Below, piece after piece: positions 46,353-54,932 of a stretch of DNA of 64,000 nucleotides. The stretch is from Chelativorans sp. J32 (GTDB lineage Bacteria > Pseudomonadota > Alphaproteobacteria > Rhizobiales > Rhizobiaceae): NCBI RefSeq assembly GCF_000518985.1, contig NZ_JAEQ01000002.1, positions 1 to 64,000 on the forward strand. Reading direction: 5' to 3'. The notes under the pieces were generated by a model. The model made no database searches and was not told the DNA's origin. It worked only from the letters and a program-made list of their open reading frames with translations. A program made the translations under genes and the position numbers. Each line of letters starts with the position of its first letter. Positions within the stretch are counted from its first letter, which is position 1.

Positions 46353-46769
46353 TTACTCGGCTCTCTTGGACTGCATCGTCTCGAAGCCTTCAGCCGCCTT
46401 GCGCAGATCCTCAGGAAAGTCGTCCATCTCCATGATCTTGCGGATTTCGATCGTCTCGTTAGGGCTCCCGGGGCAGCGCTTTGCCCATTCGATCGCTTCT
46501 TCAAGCGAGTTTACGTCGATGATCCAGTAGCCGCCGAGCACCTCCTTCACCTCGGCAAAGGGGCCGTCGGTCACCTCGGGAAAGCCTTGGGCAAAGGAAA
46601 CGCGCGCGCCCATCGACGGCGGGTGCAGGCCTTCGGCGGCGACGAGGATGCCAGCCTTCTGTAGTTCCTCATTGTAGCGCATCATGGGGCCGACGGCGTC
46701 GGCTTCCGGCAATGTGCCGGGTTCGGCCATTTCATACCCCTTGGGGATCATCAGCATCATGTACCGCAT
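46353..46769 (-). CDS. YciI-like (YCII/DGPF) domain protein
   Basis: 138 residues with the family's opening MRYMMLMIPKGYE, the motif VTDGPFAEVKEVLGGYWIID (DGPF) and a terminal helix. The family is related to dimeric alpha/beta-barrel enzymes and often sits with ECF sigma factors or AHSA1 and ArsR genes, as here. Activity unknown. Nine bases separate it from the membrane protein gene upstream, suggesting cotranscription. Confidence 0.85.
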   Translation of the reverse strand: MRYMMLMIPKGYEMAEPGTLPEADAVGPMMRYNEELQKAGILVAAEGLHPPSMGARVSFAQGFPEVTDGPFAEVKEVLGGYWIIDVNSLEEAIEWAKRCPGSPNETIEIRKIMEMDDFPEDLRKAAEGFETMQSKRAE

Positions 46770-46778
46770 CGTTCGCTC

Positions 46779-47192
46779 CTAGCGTGTTTGCCTTGCATAA
46801 AGCGCGCCGCCCGCCCAAGCACAGGGAAGTGCTGTGAGGACGAGCGAAATCGGATACCACTGCGAGCCCATACGCCACATGACGGCTGCGCCCAGGATGC
46901 TGAGCACAAGGCCGATGACGCCCAGGATCATGGCGTGCAGCATCGGCCGGGCAGGCGCCAGCCGCGCGGCGATGTAGCAGCCGAGAATGGCGAAGATCAG
47001 CCGGTAACACAGAGCCAACGCGTAAAGGCGGTCGCCCATTGGCTCGCCCCACGGAGGGTAGACCCCGGTCGCATGGAGGATCTGGTCCGCCCCGGCGGAA
47101 AGAACCACCGTTGTGACAAAGCCCAGTAGAATAGCTCCCGTGCTACGCAGGACCTGTGGTTCTTTCCGCTCCAGGCTATCGATTTCGATCAT
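46779..47192 (-). CDS. Small four-helix membrane protein
   Basis: 137 residues from the ATG at 47192 (MIEIDSLERKEPQVLRSTGA). Four hydrophobic helices (ILLGFVTTVVLSAGADQILH, LCYRLIFAILGCYIAARLAP, MILGVIGLVLSILGAAVMWR, LVLTALPCAWAGGALYARQ) and the loop YPPWGEPMGDRLYALALCYR. It resembles unnamed proteins found beside AHSA1/YciI genes. Function unknown. Confidence 0.7.
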   Translation of the reverse strand: MIEIDSLERKEPQVLRSTGAILLGFVTTVVLSAGADQILHATGVYPPWGEPMGDRLYALALCYRLIFAILGCYIAARLAPARPMLHAMILGVIGLVLSILGAAVMWRMGSQWYPISLVLTALPCAWAGGALYARQTR

Positions 47193-47544
47193 GGCCAATC
47201 CCTCTCATGCCACCTATGCAATTGTTGCAAGGACGGTGATGCGGAGCGCTTCCCGACATTTACACGAGAAAAACTTGCCGGGAGGGATTGAGCATGGTCC
47301 GTCCTGCAGCATTGAATCCTGAAAACGCCGCAAGACATTGAATTGCCGGGCAGGACGCCGATCGGAGAACGAAGGACTCTCCTGATCCGCACGAACAAGC
47401 GCGCTCGCGTCGATTAGCCAGGCGGTAGGTTCGGCTGCTGCTTGTCTCCAAAAATGGGATGCGAAAACGCGAGTCTTTGTCGGGGGTTGCCGGCCGCGGC
47501 TCGCGTTTCGATTCAGCTTGGCGCGCCGCACTGAACGGGACCGC
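47193..47544. other. Intergenic region, no supported gene
   Basis: About 350 nt between the AHSA1 gene and the membrane-protein gene, all on the minus strand. An open frame (47214-47618) overlaps the AHSA1 gene and shows no family features. Probably holds a separate promoter for the membrane protein and YciI genes. Confidence 0.4.
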
Positions 47545-48012
47545 CTATCCCGCCATACTCGGCAAATAGGCGGCCAGATTGTCGAGTGTCGCGTTCCACC
47601 CGGCCTCATGCCCGTCACGGGCCGCTTTCGAGCTGAAGAAGGCCTGGTGCAACGTCAGCCGCGTCTTGGCGCCTTCTTCCTTGAGGGTGATGTTCACCAT
47701 CGTTTCCGGGGCCGGCGTGCCGTTCTCGTCGTGCCAGGCATGACTGAAGACGATACGTTCGTGGGGTGCGACTTCGTGATAGCTGCCGCTCAACCAATGG
47801 TCTTGACCTTCAGGCGAGCGCATGCAGGTCTTGAACCAGCCGCCCGTACGGATTTCGCCTTCTGAGAAGGGTATCGTGAACCCGGTGGGGCAGCACCAGC
47901 GGTTCAGATGCTCCGGCCTGGTCCAGGCTTCGAAAACCAGCGCTCGCGGAGCGTCAAAGAGGCGGGAAATGTAAAGCTCGGCGTCGGACTGCTGTGCTGT
48001 GTCAGGCATCAT
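47545..48012 (-). CDS. AHSA1/SRPBCC-domain protein
   Basis: 155 residues. Activator-of-Hsp90 homologue type START fold: ISRLFDAPRALVFEAWTRPE, WCCPTGFT, YHEVAPHERIVFSHAW, MVNITLKEEGAKTRLTLHQ, and the terminal GWNATLDNLAAYL. These proteins bind hydrophobic ligands; the ligand is unknown. Its start overlaps the end of the ArsR-type gene by 11 nt, a very common pairing in which the regulator controls the pair. Confidence 0.9.
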   Translation of the reverse strand: MMPDTAQQSDAELYISRLFDAPRALVFEAWTRPEHLNRWCCPTGFTIPFSEGEIRTGGWFKTCMRSPEGQDHWLSGSYHEVAPHERIVFSHAWHDENGTPAPETMVNITLKEEGAKTRLTLHQAFFSSKAARDGHEAGWNATLDNLAAYLPSMAG

Positions 48013-48349
48013 CGGATCTCTCCTTGCTTTGGATTTCCTTGAGGTAGCTGTCGAGCCGGTCGAAGCTTTGCTCCCAGAACCGGCGATAGTGCTCTACCCA
48101 GTCGGCAACGTCCCTGAGCGGGCCTGCCTCCAGGCGGCATGGGCGCCATTGGGCATTTCGGCCGCGCGAGATGAGGCCGGCGCGCTCGAGGACCTTCAGG
48201 TGCTTTGAAACCGCCGGAAGGCTCATCTCGAAAGGTGCGGCAAGCTCGTTCACCGTCGCTTCACCGGCTGCGAGCCGTGCGATGATTGCGCGGCGGGTGG
48301 GATCGGCAAGTGCGGCGAAAACGGGGCTTAAGGCGTCCATCTGCTTCAT
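48002..48349 (-). CDS. ArsR-family transcriptional regulator
   Basis: 115 residues: winged helix with FAALADPTRRAIIARLAAGE, VNELAAPFEMSLPAVSKHLK and VLERAGLISRGRNAQWRPCR. The metal-binding ELCVCDL motif of ArsR/SmtB is absent, so it belongs to the non-metal branch paired with AHSA1 proteins. It likely represses its own operon from the AT-rich region at 48350-48385. Confidence 0.9.
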   Translation of the reverse strand: MKQMDALSPVFAALADPTRRAIIARLAAGEATVNELAAPFEMSLPAVSKHLKVLERAGLISRGRNAQWRPCRLEAGPLRDVADWVEHYRRFWEQSFDRLDSYLKEIQSKERSDDA

Positions 48350-48514
48350 TTTACTTTTCAGTTAATTAACCTGATGGTTTATTGCAGGAGGCGCCTCATC
48401 TGTCAAGCTGCAAGAAGGGGCATCTTGCATTGGCAGGTTTGGTCAGCTATCAGGTGAAGCATGTCAGACGTCGTGTACGCAGAGCCTTTCAATCCCGCCG
48501 CTGTTTGCGGTGCG

Positions 48515-48577
48515 ATGGCGCGTGCACTTTTCGGCCTCCTTCTTCTCGGCCTTATCGGCGATCGCCGGGTCCGTTGA
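48515..48577 (+). CDS. leuL: Putative leucine leader peptide LeuL
   Basis: 20 residues, MARALFGLLLLGLIGDRRVR, with six leucines including four in a row (CTC CTT CTT CTC), placed 120 nt before leuA. The ribosome-binding site is weak (GCGGTG). The Leu-codon stretch CTCCTTC (48536-48542) is complementary to GAAGGAG (48576-48582) at the leader's end, and this pairing excludes the downstream hairpin. This is the logic of amino-acid attenuation. It is inferred from sequence only. Confidence 0.65.
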   Translation: MARALFGLLLLGLIGDRRVR

Positions 48578-48622
48578 AGGAGCGCCCGGCGGTCGTTGCC
48601 GGTGACGCTGGTTCGCTCCTTC
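48576..48622 (+). promoter_or_regulatory. Stem-loop of the leuA leader
   Basis: GAAGGAGCG (48576-48584) pairs with CGCTCCTTC (48614-48622), with an inner CCGGC/GCCGG stem. No clear T run follows, so it may be an antiterminator or act on translation. A second small stem, GTTGC-AGGAGAC-GCAAC (48659-48675), exposes a Shine-Dalgarno-like AGGAG in its loop before leuA. Confidence 0.5.
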
Positions 48623-48696
48623 CCGTCAGAATTGATTTGAAGCCTTGACAGGTGAGCCGTTGCAGGAGACGCAACCGGCGCCGACTGGAGTGACGA

Positions 48697-50406
48697 ATGG
48701 ACGCCAAGAACGAGATTTTTCAACGTAACGCCCGCAAGGGCATGCCCGACGCCGCACGGAAGTATCAGCCCTATCCGCAGATTGACCTTGCCGATCGCAC
48801 TTGGCCAGCAAAGCGTATCGAGAAGGCGCCGGTCTGGTGCTCGGTGGACCTGCGGGACGGCAATCAGGCCCTCATCGACCCCATGGGCCATGATCGCAAG
48901 GCGCGTATGTTCGCTCTCCTCCTCGAAATGGGTTTCAAAGAGATCGAGATCGGCTTTCCCTCCGCCTCCCAGACCGACTTCGATTTCACGCGCTGGGTGA
49001 TCGAGCAGGGCAATGTGCCCCACGATGTTTCTCTTCAAGTGCTCGTTCAGTGCCGGCCGGAGCTGATCTCGCGCACCTTCGAATCGCTCGAAGGCGCTCA
49101 TCGCCCGATCGTCCATTTCTACAATTCCACGAGCGAGCTGCAGCGCCGCGTCGTTTTCGAGAAGGATGTGGCGGGGATCAAGGCGATTGCCACTGATGCT
49201 ACCAAGATGATCACCGACATGGCGGCCAGTGCGGGTGGTGGCTATCGCTTCCAGTATTCGCCTGAAAGCTTTACAGGCACCGAGCTCGACGTGGCGCTGG
49301 AGATCTGCAACGCGGTGATCGAAATCGTCGCGCCCACCCCGGACGAGAAGCTCATTATCAATCTGCCGTCCACGGTGGAGATGGCTACGCCCAATATCTA
49401 TGCCGACCAGATCGAGTGGATGTGCCGCCAGCTCGACCGGCGCGACAGCCTGATCGTGTCGCTCCATCCTCACAACGATCGCGGCACCGCGATCGCGGCC
49501 ACCGAGCTCGGCCTCATGGCCGGCGCGGATCGCGTCGAGGGCACTCTGTTCGGCAATGGCGAGCGCACGGGCAATGTCGACATCGTGACGCTGGCGCTCA
49601 ACATGTACACGCAGGGAGTCGATCCGGAGCTCGACTGCTCGGATATCATCCGCATGAAGGATGTCTACGAGTATTCCAACCAGCTCCGCATTCCCGAGCG
49701 GCACCCCTATGTGGGCGAATTGGTCTATACGGCTTTCTCCGGCTCGCACCAGGATGCCATCAACAAGGGAATGAAGGCCTACCGCAAGGCAAATAAGGAA
49801 CTGTGGGAGGTGCCGTATCTGCCGATCGATCCGGCCGATGTAGGCCGCACCTACGAGGCGATCATCCGCATCAATTCCCAATCCGGCAAGGGCGGCATTG
49901 CCTATATTCTCCAGGCCGACTACGGGCTCAACCTGCCGCGCAACCTGCAGATCGAATTTCGCGAGGACATCCAGGCCATCACCGACGCGGAAGGGAAGGA
50001 ACTGCCCTCCAAGCGCATCTATGACCGCTTCCTCGAACTCTATGTCGAGCAGCCTGGCGCCCGGCTCAAATTCCTCGATCACCAGACCTTCCCGGACACG
50101 GAATCGAAGGGGCGCCGCGTGCTCGAGGCTACTATTCTCGACAATGGCAAGGAGATGGTCATCAAGGGCACGGGCACGGGGCCGATCGACGGTTTTGTCA
50201 ACGCGCTTTCGCGTCATATCGGGATCGACATGACAGTGCTCGATTACTCCGAGCATTCGCTGCAGCGGGGAACGGATGCGGCCGCCGTGTCCTATGTCGA
50301 GATGGAGCATTCCAGCGGAAAGCTCTTCGGCGTCGGCATCAACCAGAACATCACAACCGCCTCGCTAGAGGCCGTCGTCTCCGCCGCCAACCGCATTATC
50401 GGCTAG
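48697..50406 (+). CDS. leuA: 2-isopropylmalate synthase
   Basis: 569 residues, the long LeuA form. It condenses acetyl-CoA with 2-oxoisovalerate, the first committed step of leucine synthesis. The catalytic barrel has PVWCSVDLRDGNQALIDPMG (metal-binding Asp, catalytic Arg), EIEIGFPSASQTDFDF and SLHPHNDRGTAIAATELGLM (two metal-binding His). The C-terminal LeuA dimer domain (KGTGTGPIDGFVNALSRHIG), the site of leucine feedback, is intact. CTGGAG precedes the start. The upstream leader peptide suggests attenuation by leucine. Confidence 0.96.
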   Translation: MDAKNEIFQRNARKGMPDAARKYQPYPQIDLADRTWPAKRIEKAPVWCSVDLRDGNQALIDPMGHDRKARMFALLLEMGFKEIEIGFPSASQTDFDFTRWVIEQGNVPHDVSLQVLVQCRPELISRTFESLEGAHRPIVHFYNSTSELQRRVVFEKDVAGIKAIATDATKMITDMAASAGGGYRFQYSPESFTGTELDVALEICNAVIEIVAPTPDEKLIINLPSTVEMATPNIYADQIEWMCRQLDRRDSLIVSLHPHNDRGTAIAATELGLMAGADRVEGTLFGNGERTGNVDIVTLALNMYTQGVDPELDCSDIIRMKDVYEYSNQLRIPERHPYVGELVYTAFSGSHQDAINKGMKAYRKANKELWEVPYLPIDPADVGRTYEAIIRINSQSGKGGIAYILQADYGLNLPRNLQIEFREDIQAITDAEGKELPSKRIYDRFLELYVEQPGARLKFLDHQTFPDTESKGRRVLEATILDNGKEMVIKGTGTGPIDGFVNALSRHIGIDMTVLDYSEHSLQRGTDAAAVSYVEMEHSSGKLFGVGINQNITTASLEAVVSAANRIIG

Positions 50407-50433
50407 AGGAAACTACCACAAAGGGCGAACGCA

Positions 50434-50513
50434 GGGGGATGGACTAGTCAATTGCGAAAGGGGACGGAAGGCCGTTGGGTGTACCGTTCCCATTCTCCCA
50501 TCCCCCTTGTTTT
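50434..50513 (+). terminator. Terminator after leuA
   Basis: GGGGGATGG (50434-50442) is complementary to CCATCCCCC (50498-50506) and TTGTTTT follows. The 55-nt loop can fold internally. Long for an intrinsic terminator but well placed. Confidence 0.5.
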
Positions 50514-50605
50514 CCCTGCCACGCTATCACCCTAATCATTGTGATGATTTTCCTATTGGGCCATGCTAACGGTATGTTAAGCATCAAAGGCTCGGGAGAA
50601 CCACG

Positions 50606-51208
50606 ATGAGCGAGGCTGGCCAGAACGCAGCGCCCAAAATTCGCCGTCTTGCCGAAGCCGTCCGCGAGGTGAAAGCGGCTGCTGCCGATCGCGAGGATGT
50701 TGTGGTCGACATGCGCGAGACGACGCGGGCGCGGCTTGAGCTTCTCGCGCAGGAACTCGCGCCTGTCTTTGCCGAGGTACCCGAGGACGATCCGGCCTTT
50801 GACCTCGCCATTTCCTCCGGCCAGCAGCCGCGACTATGGATCGATACCGTCGCCCATGTGGTCATGGGGCCTGATCGGCGCACATACCGCTTTTTGCGCG
50901 ACACGCGACTTGGGCGTGTCGTCCTTGGTGAATCGACCGAGATTGCGCCCATCGCTAATCTCGTCACCCGCTACATCGCCGAGCGAATGGTGGAGCGGCA
51001 ACGCTACCTGGAAGGGGAAATCTTTGTGCTTCCCCGGGGGGGAGAAGGGACGGCAGGGGCGGAACCGCCGTCGCCGCGGAAGAAGGGAGCATGGGACGGT
51101 TTTCTCGGCGGATTCGTGCTGATGCTGCTTGGAAGCATCGTGGGTGCGGTTGCCCTCATCCTCCTTCTCTGGGAGCGTTTCCCGGAATTACACCAATATT
51201 TTCAATAG
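50606..51208 (+). CDS. Conserved hypothetical protein with a C-terminal membrane anchor
   Basis: 200 residues. A helical N-terminal part (APKIRRLAEAVREVKAAAAD) leads to a mixed domain (PRLWIDTVAHVVMGPDRRTY, RDTRLGRVVLGESTEIAPIA). A single C-terminal membrane helix (FVLMLLGSIVGAVALILLLW) would place the body in the cytoplasm as a tail-anchored protein. I recognise it only as a type seen in rhizobial genomes. Function unknown. It is preceded by the leuA terminator. Confidence 0.7.
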   Translation: MSEAGQNAAPKIRRLAEAVREVKAAAADREDVVVDMRETTRARLELLAQELAPVFAEVPEDDPAFDLAISSGQQPRLWIDTVAHVVMGPDRRTYRFLRDTRLGRVVLGESTEIAPIANLVTRYIAERMVERQRYLEGEIFVLPRGGEGTAGAEPPSPRKKGAWDGFLGGFVLMLLGSIVGAVALILLLWERFPELHQYFQ

Positions 51209-51303
51209 TTCTGCACAGTGAGGCGAAGGCAGCGGCATAATTTGGCCGCTCTCCTCCGCAAGGCTCCGTCCATTTAAGACACCCATTTTTCGGAGCCATT
51301 TTT

Positions 51304-51498
51304 ATGAACAAGTTTTTTCTGGCCTCGGCCATCTTTGCCCTGGTGGCGCTCGTCTGTCTGCTCGCATTCATGTTTGTCGGCTCCTATGTCGACGATCAGG
51401 GACAGATGCGCGAGCCGCTTTTCCTTGCGCCAATAGGCATGGTGTCTCTCGCCGCCAGTGGCTTCTGCCTGCTTGTCGGCTTTGCATCCAAAGGGTGA
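51304..51498 (+). CDS. Small two-helix membrane protein (DUF3955-like)
   Basis: 64 residues: helix 1 FFLASAIFALVALVCLLAFM, a short loop VGSYVDDQGQMREPLF, and helix 2 APIGMVSLAASGFCLLVGFA. Size and layout resemble DUF3955 proteins. The start has a GGAG (51293-51296) upstream. Function unknown. Confidence 0.65.
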   Translation: MNKFFLASAIFALVALVCLLAFMFVGSYVDDQGQMREPLFLAPIGMVSLAASGFCLLVGFASKG

Positions 51499-51521
51499 GA
51501 AGAGCAGTCGACCGGCTTCGT

Positions 51522-52445
51522 CTAAGCGGGCGCGCGGTCCGTCGATATGAGCCATTGGCTCGAAAGCTGCACGACCTTCCCGCCGGGCTCGGCCACACCG
51601 CGCCTGATCAGCTGCACCTGCCACGTACCCGGCGCACCCATGATTTCGAACAGGTTGTAATGCGCGGCCGGCAATGCCGCGCCATAAGCCTGTCCCGCCG
51701 CTGCCACGCCCACCACCGGTACGCTAATGCCATTCTTGCCATCGATCCGGTGCACCGTCGGCAGATGTGTGTGGCCATGCAGCACCAGCTCGGCTCCGTG
51801 CTTGCGCACCATGTTTTGAAAGCGGGAGATGCCGAACAATCTCTTATGCTGCCCGGTGGCGCCGCGGATAGGGGGGTGATGGATCAGGATGACGCGGAAG
51901 AGGCTGCGGCGTCCGGCCTCCTCGAGCAATTCGCAGACGCGGCGCTCCTGCTTCTCCGTGAAATAGCCGCTGGCGAGGAAGGGCGCCGTCGCACGTGCGG
52001 AGGAAATGCCAATAATCGCCAATGGGCCACGCACGCGCAGGAAGGGGAATTGATGACGATTGGTGATCGGTTCCGCCCCGTCGCTGGCCATATAGGCGCC
52101 CCAGGCGCAGCACGCCTTATTCAGCGCATGGGGCACATAGGCATCATGGTTGCCTGGAACGACGGAGATATTCTGAGGCGTGCCGAGGCCTTCGAGCCAC
52201 AGCCGCGCCATCTCGATCTCGCGATCGAGGGCAAGATTCACCAGATCCCCCGTAAGCGCTATATGGTCGGGGGCCGACGCCACGATGTCGTCGCTGATCT
52301 GGTCGATGATACCGTTATCGAGGTTGACCCGCCGCCGCCGTTGCCAATTGATGTAGCCGGTGATGCGCTTGGAAACCAGCTCGCGATAGGTAAGCTCGGG
52401 AAGGGGGCCCAGATGGATATCGGAAAAATGCGCCAACCGAAACAT
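51522..52445 (-). CDS. Calcineurin-like metallophosphoesterase
   Basis: 307 residues with all five metal motifs: FSDIHLG, ALTGDLVN, VVPGNHDAY, LIHHPP and LHGHTHLP. The fold is that of binuclear metal phosphoesterases such as cAMP phosphodiesterase CpdA or lipid-A-type hydrolases; the substrate is not readable. No signal peptide. Divergent from the NUDIX gene with about 50 nt between. Confidence 0.9.
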   Translation of the reverse strand: MFRLAHFSDIHLGPLPELTYRELVSKRITGYINWQRRRRVNLDNGIIDQISDDIVASAPDHIALTGDLVNLALDREIEMARLWLEGLGTPQNISVVPGNHDAYVPHALNKACCAWGAYMASDGAEPITNRHQFPFLRVRGPLAIIGISSARATAPFLASGYFTEKQERRVCELLEEAGRRSLFRVILIHHPPIRGATGQHKRLFGISRFQNMVRKHGAELVLHGHTHLPTVHRIDGKNGISVPVVGVAAAGQAYGAALPAAHYNLFEIMGAPGTWQVQLIRRGVAEPGGKVVQLSSQWLISTDRAPA

Positions 52446-52496
52446 GATGCGTCTCTAAAACACCCCGCCGCGGCTTACCAGCCCTAAGAGCGCTCG

Positions 52497-52994
52497 ATGC
52501 CATCAGCCAATTCTACCGAAACGCGCAGCGCCGAGCAGATACGCCTTCGGGTTAAACTCTTCCACCTCTGGCATTTGTTCCGGCGGCCGCTGACGCTCGG
52601 TGTGCGTGGCGTGGTTTTCGATGGGGAACAGCGTGCGGTCTTCCTTGTGAGACACACCTATGTAAATGGCTGGCACCTTCCTGGCGGCGGGGTCGAGCCA
52701 GGCGAGACCATGTTTTCCGCGCTTGCCCGCGAGCTGAGCGAGGAAGGCAATATCCGGCTTACCGCTGCGCCCGAGCTGAAATCCGTTCACTTCAATCGCC
52801 GGGCAAGCCGGCGCGACCACGTTGCGATCTACCTGATCACCCGGTTCGAACAGACGGAGCCCCGCAAGTCTGACCTTGAAATCGCAGAAGCGCGTTTTTT
52901 CCCTCTTGATGCACTCCCGTCAGGCACGACGGAGGGTACGCGCCGCCGCCTTGCCGAGATTTTCGAGGGGGTAGCCCCGTCCGAGGACTGGTAA
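52497..52994 (+). CDS. NUDIX hydrolase
   Basis: 165 residues. The Nudix box GGGVEPGETMFSALARELSE followed by EGN fits Gx5Ex7REUxEExGU. Upstream strand RAVFLVRHTYVNGWHLPG is typical. It should hydrolyse a nucleoside diphosphate linked to another group; the substrate is unknown. The N-terminus has an extra basic helix (RLRVKLFHLWHLFRRPLTLG). Confidence 0.9.
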   Translation: MPSANSTETRSAEQIRLRVKLFHLWHLFRRPLTLGVRGVVFDGEQRAVFLVRHTYVNGWHLPGGGVEPGETMFSALARELSEEGNIRLTAAPELKSVHFNRRASRRDHVAIYLITRFEQTEPRKSDLEIAEARFFPLDALPSGTTEGTRRRLAEIFEGVAPSEDW

Positions 52995-53023
52995 CTCACG
53001 TCTCACAGCCGAGCGCGCGAGCC

Positions 53024-54013
53024 TCAGGCCGCCTTCCTGAAACGATCCCTATCATGCGGCGCCGAATAGTCGAGTTCGGGGCCGAGAGGGACGATCCCTG
53101 TCGGATTGATGGTCCGGTGGCTCCCGTAATAATGGGCTTTGATATGCTGCATGTTCACCGTCTCGGCTACGCCCGGCCACTGGTAAAGTTCGCGCAGGTA
53201 GTTCGAGAGGTTAGGATAATCGGCAATGCGGCGCAGATTGCATTTGAAGTGTCCGACATAGACGGGGTCGAACCGCACAAGCGTCGTGAACAGCCGCCAA
53301 TCGGCTTCTGTCAGGCGCTCGCCGACGAGATAGCGATGCCTTGAGAGCCGCCCTTCCATTTCATCGAGGGTCTCGAAGAGCTGCTTAAAAGCCTCCTCAT
53401 AAGCTTCTTGCGTGGTGGCGAAGCCCGCCCGGTAGACACCGTTGTTGATATTTGCGTAGACGAGCTCGTTCACCGCATCGATTTCGCCGCGCAACGCCTT
53501 GGGATAGAAGTCGAGCGACGGGTCGCCCCAGTCGTCGAACGCGTTATTCAGCATGCGTATGATTTCGGCGGACTCATTGCTGACGATCGTCTCCGTCTTC
53601 CGGTCCCACAGCACCGGGACGGTGACCCGGCCGGAATAGTGCGGGTCGGCTTTGGTATAGATCTGATGGAGGTAGTCCAATCCGTAGAGGTCGTCGCCCG
53701 TGGCGCCGTCCTCCTTCCTGAACGTCCAGCCATTTTCTCCCATGAAGTGGTGCACGACAGAGAAGGAGATCACGTCTTCCAGCTTCTTCAGCTTGCGGAA
53801 GATCAATGTCCGGTGCGCCCAGGGACAAGCATACGAAACATAAAGGTGGTAACGTCCCGGTTCGGCTTTGAAGGCCCGCTCACGCCCTTCCGCAGGCTTT
53901 CCGTCCCTGGTTACCCAGTCCCGAAACTGCGACTTCGACCGTTCGAACCGGCCTCCGGTCTTGGAGGTGTCGTACCATTGATCATGCCATACGCCGTCGA
54001 CAAGAAGTCCCAT
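53024..54013 (-). CDS. Glutathionyl-hydroquinone reductase (Xi-class GST)
   Basis: 329 residues from the ATG at 54013 (MGLLVDGVWHDQWYDTSKTG), with GGAGAAAG upstream. The Xi-class signature is present: catalytic Cys in LYVSYACPWAHRTLIFRKLK, then SVVHHFMGENGW, TVPVLWDRKTETIVSNESAE and the C-terminal helical domain with TEADWRLFTTLVRFDPVYVG. These enzymes reduce glutathionyl-hydroquinones using glutathione, in quinone detoxification. Monocistronic. Confidence 0.92.
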   Translation of the reverse strand: MGLLVDGVWHDQWYDTSKTGGRFERSKSQFRDWVTRDGKPAEGRERAFKAEPGRYHLYVSYACPWAHRTLIFRKLKKLEDVISFSVVHHFMGENGWTFRKEDGATGDDLYGLDYLHQIYTKADPHYSGRVTVPVLWDRKTETIVSNESAEIIRMLNNAFDDWGDPSLDFYPKALRGEIDAVNELVYANINNGVYRAGFATTQEAYEEAFKQLFETLDEMEGRLSRHRYLVGERLTEADWRLFTTLVRFDPVYVGHFKCNLRRIADYPNLSNYLRELYQWPGVAETVNMQHIKAHYYGSHRTINPTGIVPLGPELDYSAPHDRDRFRKAA

Positions 54014-54292
54014 TGGCTTTCTCCTTACACTCACCGCATTTAGGAAGCAGGTTCGATCTTCCCAACCCTTTCGGAGTAGACGCATCGTCAATAAAACCGG
54101 TTCCTGCACGAGGAAGGCCATCAATCCTGTGGACGGCACCCTGATTTGATGCTAGCGGAACGACGCTTTGGGAGAAGAAGTATGATCCGGTTCCAGGTGG
54201 AGCGACGACGAAAGGACTGAGCGCCTCGATGGGGCGCGGTAACCGTGGCGCGTGCCGCCGCACGTCTCCTTCAAGCCTACTGGAACTTTGCA

Positions 54293-54835
54293 ATGTCCCT
54301 TGCCGACATCGTTTTCCTGCCGGAGGACCCGGCGCATGACCACGAGATAGAAGACATCAACGCCGAGGCTTTCGGGCCCGGTCGGTTCGCCAAGGCAGCC
54401 TACAAGATTCGTGAGGGAGGGCCGCACGAGCGCAGCCTTTCCTTTGTCGCCCTCGATCAGGACAAGGTGGTCGCCTCGGTGAGGCTTTCGCGCATCGTGG
54501 CAGGTGAGGGCAGGGGCCTCCTGCTTGGCCCGCTCGCCGTTCGCCCGGCCTACAAGAACCAGGGCATCGGCAAGAAACTCGTGCACATTGCCCTGGAGGC
54601 CGCCCGCGATATTGGGGCAGGCGTTGTGGTTTTGGTGGGCGATGAGCCCTATTACGGAGCGCTCGGTTTCAAGCGCGTTCCCAATGGGCAACTTGCGATG
54701 CCCCGTCCGGTCGATCCCAACCGCCTGCTTGCAGCAGAGCTCAAAGAAGGGGCGCTTGCCGAACTTCAGGGGATGGTGATGCACGAAGCGCTGGCGGGAC
54801 AGAGGGCCAAGCCGCCGCTGGCGGGGGCTGCCTAA
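54293..54835 (+). CDS. GNAT-family N-acetyltransferase
   Basis: 180 residues from the internal ATG at 54293 (MSLADIVFLPEDPAHDHEIE). The acetyl-CoA loop is RPAYKNQGIGKKLVHIALEA after LGPLAVRP; the closing strands VVVLVGDEPYYGALGFKRVP are typical of the YhbS-like branch. The acceptor is unknown. A long palindrome follows immediately and probably terminates transcription. Confidence 0.88.
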   Translation: MSLADIVFLPEDPAHDHEIEDINAEAFGPGRFAKAAYKIREGGPHERSLSFVALDQDKVVASVRLSRIVAGEGRGLLLGPLAVRPAYKNQGIGKKLVHIALEAARDIGAGVVVLVGDEPYYGALGFKRVPNGQLAMPRPVDPNRLLAAELKEGALAELQGMVMHEALAGQRAKPPLAGAA

Positions 54836-54841
54836 CGCATC

Positions 54842-54869
54842 TTCCGAAAACCGGAGCCGGTTTTCGGAA
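54842..54869. repeat. Dispersed palindrome (copy 2), probable terminator
   Basis: TTCCGAAAACCGG-AG-CCGGTTTTCGGAA is a perfect 13-bp stem, flanked further out by ACGCATC/GATGCGT. It shares its AAAACCG..CGGTTTT core with 23376-23393. It lies between convergent genes, so it may terminate both. Confidence 0.65.
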
Positions 54870-54932
54870 AACTTGATGCGTGGATGTACGCGTCCGTTAT
54901 CGCGCTTGGCGCGTGCAATGCCAGGAAAGCCG

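Noticed and set aside
47214-47618. A 134-codon minus-strand frame
   Set aside because: Overlaps the AHSA1 gene out of frame and has no domain.
48403-50310. A 635-codon open frame on the minus strand
   Set aside because: Lies entirely opposite leuA, whose protein matches its family throughout; long antisense frames are a by-product of high GC.
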